This document shows positions 1-6,437 of a DNA stretch of 9,369 nucleotides, one piece after another. The notes under the pieces were generated by a model. It saw only the letters and a program-made list of their open reading frames with translations, did no database searches and had not been told where the DNA came from. The translations under genes were made by a program, and so were the position numbers. Within the stretch, counting starts at the first letter, position 1; each line of letters starts with the position of its first letter. Source of the stretch: Deltaproteobacteria bacterium (GTDB lineage: Bacteria; Desulfobacterota; Desulfobulbia; Desulfobulbales; BM004); the NCBI GenBank assembly GCA_019312685.1, contig JAFDCR010000363.1:1-9369 (forward strand), read 5' to 3'.

Positions 1-72
1 AAATCCGAAATAAATTCGAATAGTAAAATCATAAAAACCAAACGTGTTGTTTCGAAATTCGATGTTCATAAT
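1..72. other. AT-rich left edge downstream of mrpD
   Basis: This stretch follows the mrpD stop codon in reading direction and is clearly richer in A and T than the genes beside it. On the minus strand an ATG at position 69, three bases after the mrpD stop, opens a frame that stays open for 23 codons to the window edge. It has no recognisable ribosome binding site, and its predicted residues are mixed polar and aromatic, not the hydrophobic start expected of another Mrp subunit. A short perfect palindrome (TCGAA-A-TTCGA, 52-62) is present. It may be a spacer at the operon end or the start of an unrelated gene; I cannot decide between these. Confidence 0.25.
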
Positions 73-1578
73 TTACAGTCTTAACTTATCAAGTCCTTCC
101 GGTATCGAGTGCTGAATAATATTTGTAACAATATCACCTGAATAGAGGCCTACAATGATTAAACACAGGGCCACTATGACAAGAGGCACGAGCATGGAAA
201 AAGGTGCCTCGTCGATAAAAATTTTTTCAGAATGTTCTTCATGGTGATCGACTTTGGGTTCAAAGAAAGCTATTTCAATGACCCTGAAAAAGAGTATGAC
301 ATTGACTAAGCTTGATAACAGCAGGGCTGCCATAAAATGATAGCGGCCTGCATCAATTGCCCCGAGAATGAGGTACCACTTGCTGAAAAAACCGGCTGTT
401 GGCGGTACACCGATCATGGACAGAGCGCCAACAGTAAAGGCCGTCATGGTAACAGGCATTTTTTTATACAGTCCGGCGAGATCCTGAAGCTGTTGCCCGC
501 CTTTTTTGTAAATAACAATACCAGCGAAAATAAAGAGACAGAGGGTCATCAGAGCATCATTAACAATATGCAGGATGGCCCCTGTAAGACCGTTGCTGCT
601 GACCAGCCAGGCGCCGCCGACCATGTAACCGACCTCCGCCACAATGAGATATGTCAGCATTTTCTTGAAGTCAGTCTGGGCCAGCGCCAGGACAGAACCG
701 CTTATTATGGCGATAACAGCCATCCAGACAATAGTCTCCGAGACACCTATTTTGTAAACATACAATGGTGAAAAAACCGACAGCATAATCCTGATCATAA
801 TATAGACCGAGACCTTGGTGACCAGGGGCGCGACCAGGCAGCCTGCTGCAGAGGGAGCATAGGTATAGGCATTGGGCAGCCAACCATGCATTGGAAAAAA
901 AGCCATTTTGATCCAGGCGCCTATCAGAATAAGAAGCAGAGCGATAAAAACTGCATTCAAAGTATATAATTTTGGAAGGATAGTAAGCAGGTCTGCCATA
1001 TTCAGGGAACCTGTCATGATATAGAGGTGCCCGACTCCAAGCAGGTAGAAGCTGGCGCCGATTGTCCCCAGGATGACATAGTTGAAGCTGGCCACCAGAG
1101 CCCGGTTGTCGCCCATTGCAATAAGCGCATAACCGGTGAGAGCGGAAATTTCCAGGAGAACGTAAAGATTGAAGGCATCACCGGTAATTGTCATGCCCTG
1201 AAGTCCTGTTACCAGCAGGACGAACAGGGTGTAAAACTGAGATGCTTTATCCGGTAGTTCTTTTTTAAGGCTTTCTTTGGAAAAGACTATCGCCAGCAGG
1301 CTGATAAAAGAAACCGTTACGAGCACCAGTCCGTTCAGGTGGTCAACCACATACTCGATACCGAATGGCGGGGGCCAGCCACCTAGCCTGTAGCTGATGA
1401 CCCCTGTGTCCATAACCTTCATGAGTGTCATGCAGGAAGCAATGAAGGACCCGAGCACACCTAACAAAGCAAAAGTATAACAATATCGCCTGTTGACCCA
1501 GCCGGCCATGTTAACCAGTAAGGCGCTTAATAGAGGAATAACGACCAATAGGGCCGGAGACTGTTCTATAAAATTCAT
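73..1578 (-). CDS. mrpD: Mrp/Mnh antiporter subunit D (proton-translocating membrane subunit)
   Basis: This 501-residue polytopic membrane protein belongs to the Proton_antipo_M family (MrpD, NuoL/M/N relatives), the subunits that carry ions through Mrp antiporters and complex I. About 14 hydrophobic helices are visible. The family's key charged residues are present: Glu143 in the motif NLYVLLEISALTGY, Lys224 and His231 in the motif GAWIKMAFFPMHGWLP, Lys305/Lys306 in the motif AQTDFKKMLTY, His337 in a broken helix, and Lys400 in the motif GFFSKWY. A His/Glu-rich loop (about 444-450) lies near the C-terminus. The start overlaps the mrpC stop (ATGA) and is preceded by GGAG at 8 bases, which fixes it. 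Length is normal for MrpD (about 490-500). The sequence alone cannot fully exclude a MrpA N-terminal-like or hydrogenase-type antiporter role, but the place directly after mrpC supports MrpD. Confidence 0.93.
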   Translation of the reverse strand: MNFIEQSPALLVVIPLLSALLVNMAGWVNRRYCYTFALLGVLGSFIASCMTLMKVMDTGVISYRLGGWPPPFGIEYVVDHLNGLVLVTVSFISLLAIVFSKESLKKELPDKASQFYTLFVLLVTGLQGMTITGDAFNLYVLLEISALTGYALIAMGDNRALVASFNYVILGTIGASFYLLGVGHLYIMTGSLNMADLLTILPKLYTLNAVFIALLLILIGAWIKMAFFPMHGWLPNAYTYAPSAAGCLVAPLVTKVSVYIMIRIMLSVFSPLYVYKIGVSETIVWMAVIAIISGSVLALAQTDFKKMLTYLIVAEVGYMVGGAWLVSSNGLTGAILHIVNDALMTLCLFIFAGIVIYKKGGQQLQDLAGLYKKMPVTMTAFTVGALSMIGVPPTAGFFSKWYLILGAIDAGRYHFMAALLLSSLVNVILFFRVIEIAFFEPKVDHHEEHSEKIFIDEAPFSMLVPLVIVALCLIIVGLYSGDIVTNIIQHSIPEGLDKLRL

Positions 1579-1958
1579 TGCAGCTGCTCCTGAATTTCAT
1601 CTTCTTCCAGGGAGTTGTATCGCTTGTAAATACCCAGACAGATTGCCAGGGCAACTCCTAGGGTACCTACAGATACAACGATGGCGGTAAGCATCAGGAC
1701 ATGGGGCAGTGGATTGGCATAATGGGTAAAATCAATGGCCGTCTCGACCACATCATGGCCATGCCCGTGGGCAATAATAGGTATACTGGCCTTATGCTTG
1801 GCGCCTGTAGATACATAAAAAACAATGATTGCAGTTTGGAAGATCGACATGCCGATAACCTTCTTGACCAGATTGTTCTTGGCCAGCATGGCATAAAGAC
1901 CGATCATCATGAGAAGAATGTATATCCAGTAATTATAATCAGCAATAAGTGGTGGCAT
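1575..1958 (-). CDS. mrpC: Mrp/Mnh antiporter subunit C (NuoK-like)
   Basis: This 127-residue membrane protein with three hydrophobic helices (about 10-26, 31-50, 86-110) matches MrpC/MnhC, the NuoK-like subunit that packs between MrpA and MrpD in the antiporter. The motifs NNLVKKVIGMSIFQ (28-41) and NPLPHVLMLTAIVVSVGTLG (82-101) are typical of the family. It is a little longer than the usual 110-115 residues because of a His-rich loop (HGHGHD, 64-69) between the second and third helices, followed by an acidic, Gln-rich tail. Its ATG overlaps the mrpB stop by one base (TAATG) and has AAAGG six bases upstream. Its own stop overlaps the mrpD start by four bases, so the three genes are translationally coupled. 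Confidence 0.92.
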   Translation of the reverse strand: MPPLIADYNYWIYILLMMIGLYAMLAKNNLVKKVIGMSIFQTAIIVFYVSTGAKHKASIPIIAHGHGHDVVETAIDFTHYANPLPHVLMLTAIVVSVGTLGVALAICLGIYKRYNSLEEDEIQEQLQ

Positions 1959-2980
1959 TATAAACCTTTATCGTATTTACCAAGGGAAACAATATTCAAG
2001 TAGATTGATACAATGATTGCCATAACTGCAATCGCTACACCTGTCTCAATACCAAGCATACCGTGTGAACGTGCCATGACCTTATCCGTTGCCGGCAGTA
2101 TCTGGCTGAGAATAGAGTAATCTAGGAAGTTTGCCCCCAGGAGGAGGCAAGCGAAGCCGATGCCTGCATAGACAAGTACGCCGATATTACCCAGCAGGAC
2201 ATTCATCTTTTCACTCATGATTCCCTTAACTATGTTAAAATCATAACTGATTGCAAGCAGAATGAAACTGGCACCCAGAATGACACCGCCCTGAAAGCCA
2301 CCGCCTGGGCTGTGATGCCCATGGGCAACAACATAGAGAGCAAAGAGCTGGATAAAGGGAACAAGCTGGCGGGCAATGAATCTGATGATGGTATCCGGGT
2401 ATCCCTCTGTAATGATATAGCGCCTGGGTAACTTGCGTCGATCGACACCGGTGTATGAGCGCAGAATGGCTATTACAGCCAGGCCGGCAGTAAAAATTAC
2501 TGCTGTCTCAAACATGGTGTCATAACCTCTATAGTCAGCCAGGACAGAGGTCACAATATTGGGCACATTTGTGTCATGCAGTGTCTGCGTGATGTAATAA
2601 GGCGAAACATGGAGGCTCGCCGGTGAAAAAGGATCGGCAAAACCCGGAAAATCCGCCTCGGCAATTACGAGAACCAGTCCGGTCAGCAATGTCGCCATCA
2701 GAGCGACGAGCTTTGAAAGCTTACGCCCAGACTTACGGGATCCAACCCTCCTGGTGGTTTGGTAAACAGCGGCAAAAAACAGAACAGTGCTAACCCCTGC
2801 TCCGACCGAGGCCTCTGTAAAGGCGACATCCACCGAACCCATCTCGGTCCAGAGAAGACACATCAGGAAGCTGTAAGCCCCGAAGATAATTGCAGCGCTG
2901 AGCAGGTCCTTGACCATAATCGTTGCAAAGGCGCAGATTACGATGAGGGTCAGTATACATATATCAAGCTGCCAGATCAT
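1958..2980 (-). CDS. mrpB: Fused DUF4040/MbhE-like/MnhB subunit of the Mrp antiporter
   Basis: This 340-residue membrane protein joins three parts. Residues about 5-75 are a DUF4040/MbhD-like segment with the signature DVAFTEASVGAGVSTVLFF (Glu57). Residues about 88-175 resemble MbhE, with the signature NIVTSVLADYRGYDTMFE. Both parts form the C-terminal end of MrpA in classical seven-gene Mrp systems. Residues about 195-335 are MnhB/MrpB, with HGHHSPGGGFQGGVILGAS as its hallmark. In archaeal Mbh hydrogenases the equivalents are separate subunits D, E and F. The fusion keeps the MrpA tail in the complex even though no MrpA gene is visible here. The ATG directly abuts the mrpG stop (TAAATG) and has GGAGGA four bases upstream, overlapping the end of mrpG. 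Confidence 0.92.
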   Translation of the reverse strand: MIWQLDICILTLIVICAFATIMVKDLLSAAIIFGAYSFLMCLLWTEMGSVDVAFTEASVGAGVSTVLFFAAVYQTTRRVGSRKSGRKLSKLVALMATLLTGLVLVIAEADFPGFADPFSPASLHVSPYYITQTLHDTNVPNIVTSVLADYRGYDTMFETAVIFTAGLAVIAILRSYTGVDRRKLPRRYIITEGYPDTIIRFIARQLVPFIQLFALYVVAHGHHSPGGGFQGGVILGASFILLAISYDFNIVKGIMSEKMNVLLGNIGVLVYAGIGFACLLLGANFLDYSILSQILPATDKVMARSHGMLGIETGVAIAVMAIIVSIYLNIVSLGKYDKGL

Positions 2981-3307
2981 TTAGTCCTCCGGTTCCGATT
3001 TTTTGGTCCACGGCTGGACGCCGGACTCATAGCCGGCATCAACAATAGCGTGGGTTGCTGTGGGGCTGGCCATAAAAATAAATACGACAATCAGAAGGAT
3101 TTTCATGGCAACCAGCAGGTTTGCCAGGTTCAGTTCATGGAAGTTGTAGAGCATGAGCGCCAGGAGTATCAATAGGGAGGACAGAGTGTCTCCCTTGCCG
3201 GCTGCATGCAACCTGGAATAAAAATCAGGAAAACGTAGAATTCCGACAGTTGTAGCATAAAAGAAGACTATGCCTGTAAGTGTAAGAATGATCACAGTTA
3301 ATGTCAT
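2981..3307 (-). CDS. mrpG: Mrp/Mnh antiporter subunit G
   Basis: This 108-residue protein with three hydrophobic helices is MrpG/MnhG (PhaG_MnhG_YufB family), a small structural subunit of the multisubunit antiporter. The family signature GILRFPDFYSRLHAAGKGD (22-40) is complete, and the second hallmark SPTATHAI (81-88) follows the third helix. The C-terminal 20 residues are polar and charged and should lie in the cytoplasm. Length is as expected for the family. Its start overlaps the mrpF stop by four bases (ATGA), and a good GGAGG lies upstream within the end of mrpF. Confidence 0.94.
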   Translation of the reverse strand: MTLTVIILTLTGIVFFYATTVGILRFPDFYSRLHAAGKGDTLSSLLILLALMLYNFHELNLANLLVAMKILLIVVFIFMASPTATHAIVDAGYESGVQPWTKKSEPED

Positions 3308-3615
3308 TTCTCTCCCTCCGATTTGTGCTTGAAACCATATCCCTCAGGGAGAAGGTTTTTATGATGCTGAAAATAGCGGGAAGCGGCTATGGTAACGATA
3401 AAATTGAGCAGGGCATAAGCCAGGGCAATATCTACAAACATATCAACCCGGTGGTAAATTGTGCCGATTATCACAAGCAGGATGGTGGTCTTGGTGCCGA
3501 TGACATTCACTCCCATGATTCTGTCTATGGCAGTGGGACCATGGATAGCCCGGTGCATCGTCAACAACATCAGAAAACAAAGGGCAAGGCCTATTCCAAT
3601 AAAAAAAGAATCCAT
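3304..3615 (-). CDS. mrpF: Mrp/Mnh antiporter subunit F
   Basis: This small three-helix membrane protein of 103 residues is MrpF/MnhF. The motifs GPTAIDRIMGVNVIGTKTT (26-44, Asp31) and DIALAYALLNF (62-72, Asp62) are those of the family; conserved acidic residues of MrpF lie close to the ion path in known Mrp structures. I place the start at the ATG at 3613-3615, one base after the mrpE stop (TGATATG). The longer frame from a GTG at 3660 would overlap mrpE by 44 bases and add a Lys/Trp-rich stretch not typical of MrpF. The ribosome binding site is weak (AAGAGA), so translation is probably coupled to mrpE. Confidence 0.9.
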   Translation of the reverse strand: MDSFFIGIGLALCFLMLLTMHRAIHGPTAIDRIMGVNVIGTKTTILLVIIGTIYHRVDMFVDIALAYALLNFIVTIAASRYFQHHKNLLPEGYGFKHKSEGEK

Positions 3616-3616
3616 A

Positions 3617-4093
3617 TCAATCTCTTTCAAAAATTTTTGCCAGCCGTTCTTCCATTTCACCGGGGAGACCTGCGGCAGCTTTGCGGCTTATTGCATGAAC
3701 ATAAAAAATATCCTTTTCAATCCTGACAGTGATAGTACCAGGTGTCAAAGTAATTGAATTGGCTAGGGCAACCTTGGCAATATCTGTTTTAAGTATTGTT
3801 TTAAAAGTGACTATGGTGGGATCAATCCGATCTTTCATTTTGGGGTGCAGGGCCAGATATGCCACATGCAGTGTTGACAGCATTATCTGGTAAAGAAGCC
3901 ACGGGAGATACAGCAGAAATCGCATACCGGTTGTCAGCCTGTTTCTGCCGTGTTCATACATGAAAAGATTAGCGGATAAAAAGGTTACCAATGCGCTGGA
4001 AATTACCCCAAGGGTCAAATGGAAGAGGTCGAGTTTGCCTGACAGCAGAATCCAGAACCCGAACATGATCAGGAAAGTATAGATATATCTCAT
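3617..4093 (-). CDS. mrpE: Mrp/Mnh antiporter subunit E
   Basis: This 158-residue protein is MrpE/MnhE (MNHE family), which sits at one end of the Mrp complex. Hydrophobic helices lie at about 4-18, 22-45 and 57-82, followed by a soluble domain with the hallmark LANSITLTPGTITV (110-123). Length equals the usual family length. It is the first gene of the Mrp operon in reading direction and is separated from the upstream permease gene by about 200 bases, so a promoter for the antiporter operon may lie there. The only upstream purine-rich element is a poor GGCGGG about seven bases before the ATG, so initiation may be modest. It is followed after one base by mrpF. Confidence 0.93.
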   Translation of the reverse strand: MRYIYTFLIMFGFWILLSGKLDLFHLTLGVISSALVTFLSANLFMYEHGRNRLTTGMRFLLYLPWLLYQIMLSTLHVAYLALHPKMKDRIDPTIVTFKTILKTDIAKVALANSITLTPGTITVRIEKDIFYVHAISRKAAAGLPGEMEERLAKIFERD

Positions 4094-4297
4094 ATAAAGC
4101 CCGCCGGTTTTAGAACGTTAATCTGTCTTGTGTTGTGATTTTACCTTAAGCAATTGGTAAATTTTAAATATCACTGGTCAGCTTTAAGGTGGAATCGTTT
4201 TCTCAAATTCCACGAATTTCTCACAGGCCTACAGAAAGCTTTTATTAGCGGCAACTCGTTCCAGTCAGTCGTATACTCAGGAGATTTTCCTGAACTT
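4094..4297. other. Intergenic region between permease gene and Mrp operon
   Basis: No gene is supported in these 204 bases; a 63-codon plus-strand frame here has no ribosome binding site or recognisable sequence. Three inverted repeats are visible. TCAGGA and TCCTGA enclose five bases (4277-4293) just after the permease stop. GTGGAAT and ATTCCAC enclose eleven bases (4189-4213). TTTACC and GGTAAA enclose ten bases (4140-4161). None is followed by a T-run on the minus strand, so none is a convincing intrinsic terminator. I see no strong -35/-10 pair for mrpE, although the region from 4140 to 4180 is AT-rich and would be the natural place for one. Confidence 0.4.
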
Positions 4298-6112
4298 TTA
4301 ATTTATTCCATAAAAGAAGTAAATGACCGTAAGTTCGACCGTTAAAAAGAGTATGGTCATGATTACGCCTGCCTTTGCATAATCCACTGTGCGGTAGCCG
4401 CCCGGCCGCATGATAAGAGCGTTCACCTGGTGCGTCGGCAAAACAAAGGTATTGGAAGCGGACAATCCCACGACCAGGGCGGCCATGCGGGGGTCACCGC
4501 CGGCCATTACCGCCATATTCATACAGAGCGGCACCAGCAGGACTGTGGCCCCGACATTGGAAACCACCAGGGTGAAAAAGGAGGTCATAATGCCGACCGC
4601 GGTCAGGAGCACAATAGGCGAAGGCGTTCCCAGCAGTCCCATAACGTACTGGGCAATATAAGCTGCGGTCCCGGTATTTTCAAAGGCCATACCCAAAGGA
4701 ATCAATCCGGCCAGAAGGAAAACGGTCATCCAATCCACGGCCAGGTAGGCTTCGTCTACGCTTAGCACACCGGTCACTATCATCCCCAGGGCGCCGGACA
4801 TAAGTGCGACCGAGAGTTGGATCTTAAAGAAAATAATCTGCATAAGGGCAATTGCCAACCAGAATACGGCCAGCTTGGCCTTCTCGGGACGGAGGATTTC
4901 ACCCTCCAGTGGAGTGGCAAAGGTTAAAGCACGTGGTTGGGGCTGGTTTTTCAAAATATGAAACCTGTCCCACGGTCCCTGCAGTAATATGGCATCACCC
5001 ATTTGCATCCGGATATTGGTCAGACCGCCGTAGTATACCTTGTTGCTCTTATATAACCTCAGAGGATTGACTCCATAATGCTCCTTGAAATTGACTTCAC
5101 TCATTGTCTTGCCGATCAGTTCCGACCTCGGCGACACGACGGTTTCCGCCAGTCCGGCGCTGGTGCGCGCCAAACTGTCGGAAAAGACCTCCAGGCCCTC
5201 TTTTACCTGCCAGCCGTATTCTTCGGCAAGTTTCCGAATATTTGATACTCGACCGACAATTGCAATATCATCGTTGGCAGAGATTGTATCCGTACTGCGT
5301 ATCACGAAATTTTTATCCTTTCTGTCCGTATAGCTGATTGCAACCACGGTGACCAGAAATTTTTCCCTGATCATGAGTTCCTCCATGGTCTTCGGCCCTT
5401 TATAATCAGCAGGAACATGGACTTCCAGAATGTTATCCATTCCCTTGTATTCCTCCAGCAGGGAGGCGGAAACATCCGTGTCTTCTTCCCCCTCGCCTGA
5501 AGGCAGGATTAATTTGCCGAATAAGGCAAAATAAATGAGGGCGCTTGCAACAAGACAGACTCCAATCGGAGTCTGGGTGAATAGTCCGAATGGTTCCAAT
5601 TTTTCCCCACCCAGTACCAGCAAGTCGTTTAACAGGATGGTCGGACTGGCCCCGACCAGGGTCATGGTGCCGCCGATAATGGCGCAGAATCCCATGGGCA
5701 TCAATATTCTAGAGATGGGAATCCCCAGTCTTTTACTGATCCTCTGGGTTGCCGGCAAAAAGAGCGCGGCGGCCCCAATATTCTGCATCATGCTGGAAAT
5801 CACAGCCACTGTTCCGCTGACCAGGGCGGTGATACCCTTCTCGCTTCCGCCGCCGAGTTTGATGATAGGGCTCGCCACCTGGTTCATCACCCCGGTTTTA
5901 TCGAGCCCCGCGCCGATGATGATCACGGCAATAATGGAGCATACCGCATTACTGCTCAGGCCAACAAAGGCCTCCTTTGGAGTGACCAGACCTATCAAGG
6001 GAAGGAGAACCATCATGATAATTCCCACAACATCCACCCTGACCCACTCAAAAACAAAAACAGCAATAACACAAACAAGCACAAACATGGTCAAGATCAT
6101 CTCAGGTGTCAT
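4298..6112 (-). CDS. SLC13/DASS-family permease with two RCK-C (TrkA_C) domains
   Basis: This 604-residue inner-membrane transporter has the layout of SLC13-type permeases with a cytosolic insertion. An N-terminal membrane half (about 5-200) holds re-entrant hairpin motifs QNIGAAALFLP (110-120) and GASPTILLND (154-163). A soluble insertion of about 210 residues holds two RCK-C/TrkA_C domains (about 218-300 and 308-392), followed by a C-terminal membrane half (about 410-602) with SNVGATVLLVPL (518-529) and SASNTFVLPTHQVN (551-564). The second-half SNT motif is intact; the first-half counterpart reads QNI. Family members import sulfate, di- or tricarboxylates and other anions, usually with Na+. 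Substrate is not readable here. RCK-C domains suggest control by a bound ligand. The ATG has AAGGGG about eight bases upstream. It probably shares a transcript with the microprotein gene upstream and lies next to the Mrp operon. Confidence 0.9.
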   Translation of the reverse strand: MTPEMILTMFVLVCVIAVFVFEWVRVDVVGIIMMVLLPLIGLVTPKEAFVGLSSNAVCSIIAVIIIGAGLDKTGVMNQVASPIIKLGGGSEKGITALVSGTVAVISSMMQNIGAAALFLPATQRISKRLGIPISRILMPMGFCAIIGGTMTLVGASPTILLNDLLVLGGEKLEPFGLFTQTPIGVCLVASALIYFALFGKLILPSGEGEEDTDVSASLLEEYKGMDNILEVHVPADYKGPKTMEELMIREKFLVTVVAISYTDRKDKNFVIRSTDTISANDDIAIVGRVSNIRKLAEEYGWQVKEGLEVFSDSLARTSAGLAETVVSPRSELIGKTMSEVNFKEHYGVNPLRLYKSNKVYYGGLTNIRMQMGDAILLQGPWDRFHILKNQPQPRALTFATPLEGEILRPEKAKLAVFWLAIALMQIIFFKIQLSVALMSGALGMIVTGVLSVDEAYLAVDWMTVFLLAGLIPLGMAFENTGTAAYIAQYVMGLLGTPSPIVLLTAVGIMTSFFTLVVSNVGATVLLVPLCMNMAVMAGGDPRMAALVVGLSASNTFVLPTHQVNALIMRPGGYRTVDYAKAGVIMTILFLTVELTVIYFFYGIN

Positions 6113-6249
6113 ATTTAATGCCCCTTTTCTATGTTATTAGTATTGTTATTTATTCCCTTGGTAAGAATTGATAAATTTAAAGGAATACTCACTCATCGAT
6201 CTACTATGTTAAAGCTTATGGAACTTATGAGATGGATCTGTTGCTACAA
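6113..6249 (-). other. Spacer between microprotein gene and permease
   Basis: These 137 AT-rich bases contain no gene I can support; a 16-codon frame inside lacks a ribosome binding site. A weak bulged inverted repeat (ATTCCC at 6152-6157 and AAGGAAT at 6180-6186) could fold on the minus strand just before the permease start, but it has a long loop and no T-run. I see no terminator, so transcription from the upstream promoter probably continues into the permease gene. Confidence 0.35.
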
Positions 6250-6339
6250 TTATTTTTTCCTGTTTTCTTTTCTGAACCAAAAACATAAAAAAAATACGAC
6301 AAACGTGAGACACACACCGAAATAAAATTGAGCGCCCAT
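6250..6339 (-). CDS. Putative 29-residue single-helix membrane microprotein
   Basis: A complete 29-codon gene reads ATG to TAA upstream of the permease and on the same strand. It is preceded by AAGGGAG with a six-base spacer, the best-placed ribosome binding site in this part of the window. The product has a four-residue start (MGAQ), one strongly hydrophobic helix (about 5-22, rich in Phe, Val and Leu, with Cys10 and Cys19 and Trp21), then a basic tail RKENRKK. By the positive-inside rule the tail would be cytoplasmic. I do not recognise the family. Small accessory membrane proteins of this size are known for other transporters (KdpF of the Kdp ATPase, MetS of the MetP symporter), so a partner role for the SLC13 permease is a reasonable inference, not a demonstrated function. 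The AT-rich setting makes a chance frame possible. Confidence 0.5.
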   Translation of the reverse strand: MGAQFYFGVCLTFVVFFLCFWFRKENRKK

Positions 6340-6360
6340 TTTATTCTCCCTTGTAATATC

Positions 6361-6389
6361 TTTATATGAATGAATGTTCATTCGTATAA
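6361..6389 (-). promoter_or_regulatory. TetR/FadR-like operator palindrome overlapping a putative promoter
   Basis: A 28-base imperfect palindrome occupies 6362-6389. Its arms TTATATGAATGAA and TTCATTCGTATAA are separated by TG, with one mismatch per arm pair. The core (GAATGAA and TTCATTC) closely resembles, from memory, the operator of TetR-family FadR regulators (TGAATGA...TCATTCA). On the minus strand a good -10 box, TATAAA, lies at 6361-6366, directly at the palindrome edge and about 20 bases before the microprotein ribosome binding site; no clear -35 is seen at the matching distance. A repressor bound here would block transcription of the microprotein and permease genes. No TetR gene is in the window, so the regulator would be encoded elsewhere. 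Confidence 0.5.
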
Positions 6390-6400
6390 TAAAAACATAT

Positions 6401-6424
6401 AAAAAAATCGACTAAATATTTTAG
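6401..6424 (-). terminator. Weak AT-rich intrinsic terminator candidate after the signalling cluster
   Basis: Fourteen bases after the stop of the last signalling gene, the minus strand carries CTAAA-ATA-TTTAG (6412-6424), then TCGA and seven T residues (6401-6407). The stem has only five mostly A-T pairs, so it would be inefficient alone. Its position, between the end of one gene cluster and the promoter-like palindrome of the next, is what a terminator would occupy. Confidence 0.3.
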
Positions 6425-6437
6425 CTTCTGCCGCACC

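Noticed and set aside
1..69. Minus-strand open frame of 23 codons after mrpD as the next Mrp subunit
   Set aside because: It lacks a ribosome binding site, is AT-rich, and is not hydrophobic enough for an antiporter subunit; the window ends before it can be judged.
337..771. 144-codon plus-strand open frame
   Set aside because: It is antisense to mrpD, a well-supported membrane protein gene, and its product is polar with no recognisable motif.
3616..3660. Longer N-terminus of mrpF starting at a GTG
   Set aside because: It would overlap mrpE by 44 bases and add an atypical polar leader; the ATG one base after the mrpE stop gives the normal family start.
4189..4213. Seven-base-pair inverted repeat after the permease gene as a terminator
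   Set aside because: The loop is 11 bases and no T-run follows on the minus strand, so it is noted only as a possible structure.
5535..6140. 201-codon plus-strand open frame
   Set aside because: It lies antisense to the N-terminal half of the SLC13 permease, shows no recognisable domain, and is a mirror of that gene's codon pattern.
6165..6215. 16-codon minus-strand frame between the microprotein and permease genes
   Set aside because: It has no ribosome binding site and a polar product without a recognisable pattern.
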